This document shows, one piece after another, positions 59,918 to 64,000 of a stretch of 64,000 nt of DNA (position 1 is its first letter; the number at the start of each line of letters is the position of its first letter). The notes under the pieces were generated by a model that saw nothing but the letters and a program-made list of their open reading frames with translations, had not been told where the DNA came from and ran no database searches. Location: assembly GCA_023231475.1 (NCBI GenBank), contig JALJEE010002335.1, forward strand, positions 1 to 64,000. The letters are read 5' to 3'. Position numbers and translations under genes: made by a program. This stretch comes from Seison nebaliae (lineage: Eukaryota; Rotifera; Pararotatoria; Seisonacea; Seisonidae).

Positions 59918-62590
59918 ATGATGACAATGAACAATTTGCATTTAACTTTATTCACAATTTCTATTGTTTTTGGAATTTCCGTTAATTTCATTAGTGCTAC
60001 GGAAATCCTGAACGACGTCGATTTACAATATCTCGGTTTGCAGAATCATTCAAATCGGAAAATAGTTTTAGTAAAACGAGCAAATCTTCCTTGTCCTTCC
60101 TATGTTGATGTTGGCCAATTGAGATTACGACAAAATATTAAAACGTCATGCAAAAGAACTTATGCGAAGAGTATTATAAGCTTTTATCTACAATCGAATC
60201 GCTTCCCAAATTTCAATAGGACAATTAGATGGAATTACATTCGGAAAGAATCGTTGAAATTCAATCAAATTAACATCAAATCTAACCAAAAAAATGTGAT
60301 ACTACCAAAATTTGGTTTGAGTGCCCATCCACCCTTTATTCCAAATGCGAGGAATAATAAGTTGAAATTAATTTCCATTAACGGAATTAAAGAAAATGCT
60401 TTTGTGAACTTTGATATTGGCACTGTTTATGGAACGATTGAGATTTGGAACGGTAATTTAGAAATGATCGAAAAGAATGCTTTTAATCAATTGAACGTTT
60501 ACAAATTAAGTTTCTTTCATACTACCAGGAATTCACAACAACTTTCCGCTGAGCATTTTGGAAGTTGTTCGATAAAATCTTTACATTTTTACGGATTATC
60601 TTCATCAAATTTCTTCTCATCACTCAAGAATGTGGAAATTCCTTATTTGAAGATCGAATATATGACTGTAACTGAACATGGAAATGCACTGACAAGAAAT
60701 TTCCTTCCACAATCTCACTTTGTTACTTTGGATTTAGTTCGTATCAGTTTTCGTATCATTGAAGATGATGCACTTCAATATAATGCAAAGAGAATATCAC
60801 GATTGGTGATTAGTCGAACATTAATTGAGAGAATTGGAGAAAAGATTTTCAAAAATTTCTTTAAATTGTCTTATTTGGATTTGTCTAATAATCGATTGTC
60901 ATCAATTCATCCAAATGCGTTTATTGATTGTCAGAATTTGAAAACATTGAATTTGAATGGAAATAAATTATTATTTCAAATCTCTTCAAATCCATCCACA
61001 ATGTTCACATTCCTTGAGAAGTTGAAGATAAATATGAACGTCGATCGAACAACATTTACTGATGAAGACAGCGAATGTTTCGTTGATTACATTCCATCGT
61101 CAATTAAAGTTTATCCAGTGAATGGAGAAGGTTGTTCTTGTGCAATGATAACGTCAATACTTAAGTGGAAAGAGAATTCTCAGAGAAAAAGAAAGAGACG
61201 AGATACGATAAATATGGAGATTATACCGAATCATCTTCCAAATCTCGAATATGCTTCATTGGATGATATCGATAAAAAAAGTACACATCCTTTATTTTAT
61301 AAATATCCGATACCTCTATTCTTTTCTGATGATTCTGAAGAAAATTTACCGGAGTTAATGATGGATGACAATTCTGTTTATTCATCACATTCATCATCCA
61401 ATTGGCAGTGTAAATATTATTCATCGAGTGTATCTTACTTGAAGAAAACATTCCAACAAGATTGTGCCAAATACAATTACCGATGTTCCAAAATCCGACC
61501 AACTTCTCCACATCAGATTTTGAATGATAGAACAGAAATTATTCCTAAGAAAACGACAACAACCTCATCAACAACAAAATTATTAAAAATTTCGACAACC
61601 AAAAATATTTTCGATAATAAAAGAAAAAAAAGTAAAATGACAACAACATCAACAACAACGAAAAGAAAAATACCCACAACAACAACAACCACGACAACAA
61701 CCACAATTGCTACAACTAAAAGAAAATTGATAACAATCAAGAACAAATTCCGACAAAATATTTTATCATCTCAAACAGAACCAAAATCTGAATTTCCCAA
61801 ATTTATTCGGGTTCAAAATGGAACATTAGCAGTATTGAATAAAGATAAGGAAACAGTCAAAGTTTCTCTTCCAAACAAAGAAACGATTATTAATAAAATT
61901 CAAAGACATGTCAAACCAGTTGAATTCAATGTTTTCTATTTCATCATCATATTCATATCGACAATAATTATTTCAATTTTATTATTCGTCGCTTGGCAAT
62001 GCATATTCAATCGATTCCATAAAACGTATCAAATTAATCGACGATCGAAAAATTATGCTGTTGGTAGTAGTCATCTTAGCATCCAGAATCAAAACATCTA
62101 TCGACATTATAATCGAAAATCTTCAACAGAAACATGTCCCATCAAATTTGATCCGGAGAACGATGTCAACCAATTAATTCAGTCACTCATTCTTAAACCG
62201 ACTGCCTCCAATTCAACAATGGACCGAATACTGCGGGTCGATGTGTCTTCCAGACCCACATTAGATTCATCGAACGATGTTCTATTTGACAACATAAAAA
62301 CTTCCGATACGAGTGATGGAATGACAACAAATAGTTCTATACATTCATCAGAAAACGGTCCGACTTCTGGTATGAATCAAAAGTCCAATTCGTATTATTT
62401 CAATTTACCCAAAAATCAAACGAGAAAAACTAATCAGCAACAAAAACGTCGTCGTCATCACCATAATATCGTTTATCAGAGAAATCATGATTATTTATTG
62501 GCAGATCGTTTGGGCGCCAGTAGCGATAGTACAGTTGGAGGTGGCCTACAACCATCCAACACTGAAGAAAGTAGTTTGAATACAAAATGA
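59918..62590 (+). CDS. LRR single-pass transmembrane protein with Thr-rich stalk, unrecognised subtype
   Basis: 890 residues in one exon. A signal peptide (second Met, about residues 4-27) is followed by a divergent leucine-rich ectodomain. The clearest repeats are at about residues 317-356 (LSYLDLSNNRLSSIHPNAF, LKTLNLNGNKL), then a Cys cluster (ECF...EGCSCAM, about 388-410) like an LRR C-terminal cap. A polybasic QRKRKRRD lies at about 424, a convertase-type site. A Thr-rich stalk (about 543-607, with a run of ten Thr), a membrane helix (about 670-692, FYFIIIFISTIIISILLFVAW) and a ~195-residue Ser/Asn-rich cytoplasmic tail follow. The layout is that of a cell-surface adhesion or guidance receptor; no ligand or exact family is recognised. 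Confidence 0.85.
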   Translation: MMTMNNLHLTLFTISIVFGISVNFISATEILNDVDLQYLGLQNHSNRKIVLVKRANLPCPSYVDVGQLRLRQNIKTSCKRTYAKSIISFYLQSNRFPNFNRTIRWNYIRKESLKFNQINIKSNQKNVILPKFGLSAHPPFIPNARNNKLKLISINGIKENAFVNFDIGTVYGTIEIWNGNLEMIEKNAFNQLNVYKLSFFHTTRNSQQLSAEHFGSCSIKSLHFYGLSSSNFFSSLKNVEIPYLKIEYMTVTEHGNALTRNFLPQSHFVTLDLVRISFRIIEDDALQYNAKRISRLVISRTLIERIGEKIFKNFFKLSYLDLSNNRLSSIHPNAFIDCQNLKTLNLNGNKLLFQISSNPSTMFTFLEKLKINMNVDRTTFTDEDSECFVDYIPSSIKVYPVNGEGCSCAMITSILKWKENSQRKRKRRDTINMEIIPNHLPNLEYASLDDIDKKSTHPLFYKYPIPLFFSDDSEENLPELMMDDNSVYSSHSSSNWQCKYYSSSVSYLKKTFQQDCAKYNYRCSKIRPTSPHQILNDRTEIIPKKTTTTSSTTKLLKISTTKNIFDNKRKKSKMTTTSTTTKRKIPTTTTTTTTTTIATTKRKLITIKNKFRQNILSSQTEPKSEFPKFIRVQNGTLAVLNKDKETVKVSLPNKETIINKIQRHVKPVEFNVFYFIIIFISTIIISILLFVAWQCIFNRFHKTYQINRRSKNYAVGSSHLSIQNQNIYRHYNRKSSTETCPIKFDPENDVNQLIQSLILKPTASNSTMDRILRVDVSSRPTLDSSNDVLFDNIKTSDTSDGMTTNSSIHSSENGPTSGMNQKSNSYYFNLPKNQTRKTNQQQKRRRHHHNIVYQRNHDYLLADRLGASSDSTVGGGLQPSNTEESSLNTK
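61548..61740 (+). repeat. ACA/ACC-rich coding simple repeat (Thr stalk)
   Basis: Low-complexity triplets in the LRR receptor-like gene that encode the Thr/Lys-rich stalk. The antisense 77-codon ORF (poly-Val) is a by-product. Confidence 0.9.
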
Positions 62591-63056
62591 AATTTTCCTA
62601 TTAATCTTTAACTTTGTGTTCACCGGTTACTCATCATATTTCGTTACCTTCTCAATTTTCTTGCTTTCGACTTCTTCTCTCAACTACAATCAATTAATTT
62701 ATGTTCGTTCTTGTTTTTCTTTTGCCAAACTTTAAATTTACGAGAAAAAAAAAACAAACAAAAAAACCTTATAACAAATGTGCCAATATTCCACTACTAT
62801 TTCTTCCGTCAAATTTTTCCATATCCATATTTTTTTCTTGTATCATACCAAATCAATTTTGTTTCTCAACAAATGTTTATGTAAATTTTTAATTATTTCA
62901 TATTTTCCTTTTTTAAAAATTCTTTTCCGTTTTATTTAATTGCCGTTATATAAGACAAATGTTCTTTTAATAAAATTGGTAAGAAAATTTCAAAAACTTT
63001 TGTTCTCAACTAGAAACTAAATTAGTTGAAAAATAAAGTTGACGAATTGAAGAATT
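62591..63056. other. Convergent 3' spacer
   Basis: 3' ends of the two LRR genes meet here. T-rich, with an A run at about 62745-62765; AATAAA-like and TTTATT signals are present; no gene. Confidence 0.5.
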
Positions 63057-63818
63057 TTATTTATACTGAGAAAAATATTGACGAATATGTTTCATTCCTA
63101 ATTGACAGATTTCTTTAGGGGGTCTCTCTAACGGATTGGTTAATAATCCACTTTGTATTATATTGAATTGATTCCATTCCAAATATTCCAATTGACAAAT
63201 AGATCTTGGCAGATATTTAATATTATTATCTCCCAACCACAAATCTACCAAATATTCGAGTTGACCAATATTCTCTGGTAGACTTGTTAATTGATTACCA
63301 TAAATCAGTAGACTTCTCAATTGTTTCATATGAGATATTTCTTTTGGTAATTCGTTAATCTGATTACTTGAAAGATCAAGGAATCTCAACGATTTTAAAC
63401 GACATAATGACGACGGAAATTCTGTGAATCGATTATTCGCCAAATGTAACGAGACTAATGTCAAATTTAATTTTTGGAAAGTATCAGGCAATCTGTTCAA
63501 TTGATTGTTACTCAACATGAGAACTTGAAGATTTTGGAAATTATCGATATGACTTGGAATCGTCATTAGATTATTCGTGTCGAGAATTAAAATGCGAATT
63601 TGTTTATGAATTCGATCGAGACGTTCTGGAAATTGTTTCAATCGATAACTGAGACATGATTCCCGTTCCGGTGATAATTCTAACATTTCAATTTTGTGTT
63701 GTAAACACAAATTAACGATCTCCTTATAGTCATGTAAGATTTTTCTCAATTCCTTTCCACGAATCTTTAGTTTTTTTACCAAATAAGTTGGATCGACCTC
63801 CACCGTAAATCGAGTCAT
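63057..63818 (-). CDS. Cytosolic leucine-rich repeat protein (SHOC2/LRRC-like), unrecognised
   Basis: 253 residues, single exon, no signal peptide or membrane segment. After a helical N-terminus (~50 residues) come about seven 23-residue LRRs of the intracellular type, for example LQVLMLSNNQLNRLPDTF, LRFLDLSSNQINELPKEI and LVDLWLGDNNIKYLPRSI. A cap with NPLERPPKEICQLGMKHIRQYF, typical of LRRC-type scaffold proteins, ends the protein. Probably a protein-binding adaptor; the partner is not evident. Confidence 0.85.
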   Translation of the reverse strand: MTRFTVEVDPTYLVKKLKIRGKELRKILHDYKEIVNLCLQHKIEMLELSPERESCLSYRLKQFPERLDRIHKQIRILILDTNNLMTIPSHIDNFQNLQVLMLSNNQLNRLPDTFQKLNLTLVSLHLANNRFTEFPSSLCRLKSLRFLDLSSNQINELPKEISHMKQLRSLLIYGNQLTSLPENIGQLEYLVDLWLGDNNIKYLPRSICQLEYLEWNQFNIIQSGLLTNPLERPPKEICQLGMKHIRQYFSQYK

Positions 63819-64000
63819 GTTCTGAAATTAATTATGAGAGTCACCGACTAATCGTATAGGAGAATAAGGATTATTAGTAGCAATTAACGTTGCCATGACA
63901 AATGGGAAATTTGGGAAATATCGGATTTGAAAGCTGTTAGTCTGACATTTCTTAATAAAATAACAGGAATTGATGACGGAATAATTTTTTTGTAAAAACT
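63819..64000. other. Upstream of the cytosolic LRR gene
   Basis: 182 bp to the window edge; promoter side of the LRR gene, nothing recognised. Confidence 0.5.

Noticed and set aside
61513-61746. Minus-strand poly-Val ORF
   Set aside because: Antisense of the Thr-rich stalk of the LRR receptor-like gene.

Overview
The window looks like about 64 kb of an AT-rich, compact animal genome. Most genes are split by very short introns (typically 45-60 bp, GT...AG, often ending TTTTAG or TTTCAG). The gene content is metazoan: a nicotinic acetylcholine receptor alpha-type subunit, an ASK1-type MAP3K, a kexin/furin-type convertase, a HUNK-type kinase and an EVI5-type RabGAP. A non-LTR reverse transcriptase remnant, retrotransposon gag fragments and Tc1/mariner pieces are also present. 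I cannot fix the phylum. A HUNK-like kinase and the M3 region of the receptor point away from insects and Caenorhabditis and perhaps towards a small-bodied spiralian or another compact-genome invertebrate, but this is inference.

Layout: 1-1.0 kb, decayed LINE reverse transcriptase (-). 1.6-6.8 kb, convertase and HUNK-like kinase in tandem on the minus strand, 208 bp apart. 6.8-13.4 kb, no supported gene. 13.4-16.4 kb, receptor subunit (+). 17.2-19.5 kb, single-exon PGAP1-like GPI inositol-deacylase (-). 20-22 kb, a Tc1-like terminal-repeat remnant, a small Cys-containing ORF (+) and a coiled-coil protein (-). 22.5-27.4 kb, ASK1-type MAP3K in seven exons (-). 28.3-35.4 kb, an accessory block: two opposed gag fragments, the two halves of a Tc1/mariner transposase, two paralogous secreted sushi-like genes (five repeats; one repeat plus an acidic tandem-repeat tail) and an unrecognised spliced ORF. 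36.9-41.4 kb, two disordered-protein genes (+), the second ending in a coiled coil. 41.5-42.2 kb, two tRNA-Arg(CCT) genes (-). 42.6-50.8 kb, EVI5-like RabGAP with a 4.76-kb intron (-). 50.8-59.9 kb, a gene-poor stretch. 59.9-62.6 kb, LRR transmembrane protein (+), convergent with a cytosolic LRR protein at 63.06-63.82 kb (-).

Exon structures of the convertase, HUNK, receptor, MAP3K, EVI5, both sushi genes and the 39.3-41.4 kb gene were joined by hand from splice signals. In each case the exon lengths sum to a multiple of three and the junctions restore family motifs or a continuous frame. The genes do not form one pathway. The strongest candidate for something undescribed is the secreted sushi-like pair embedded in transposon debris, followed by the convertase that lacks a visible prodomain.
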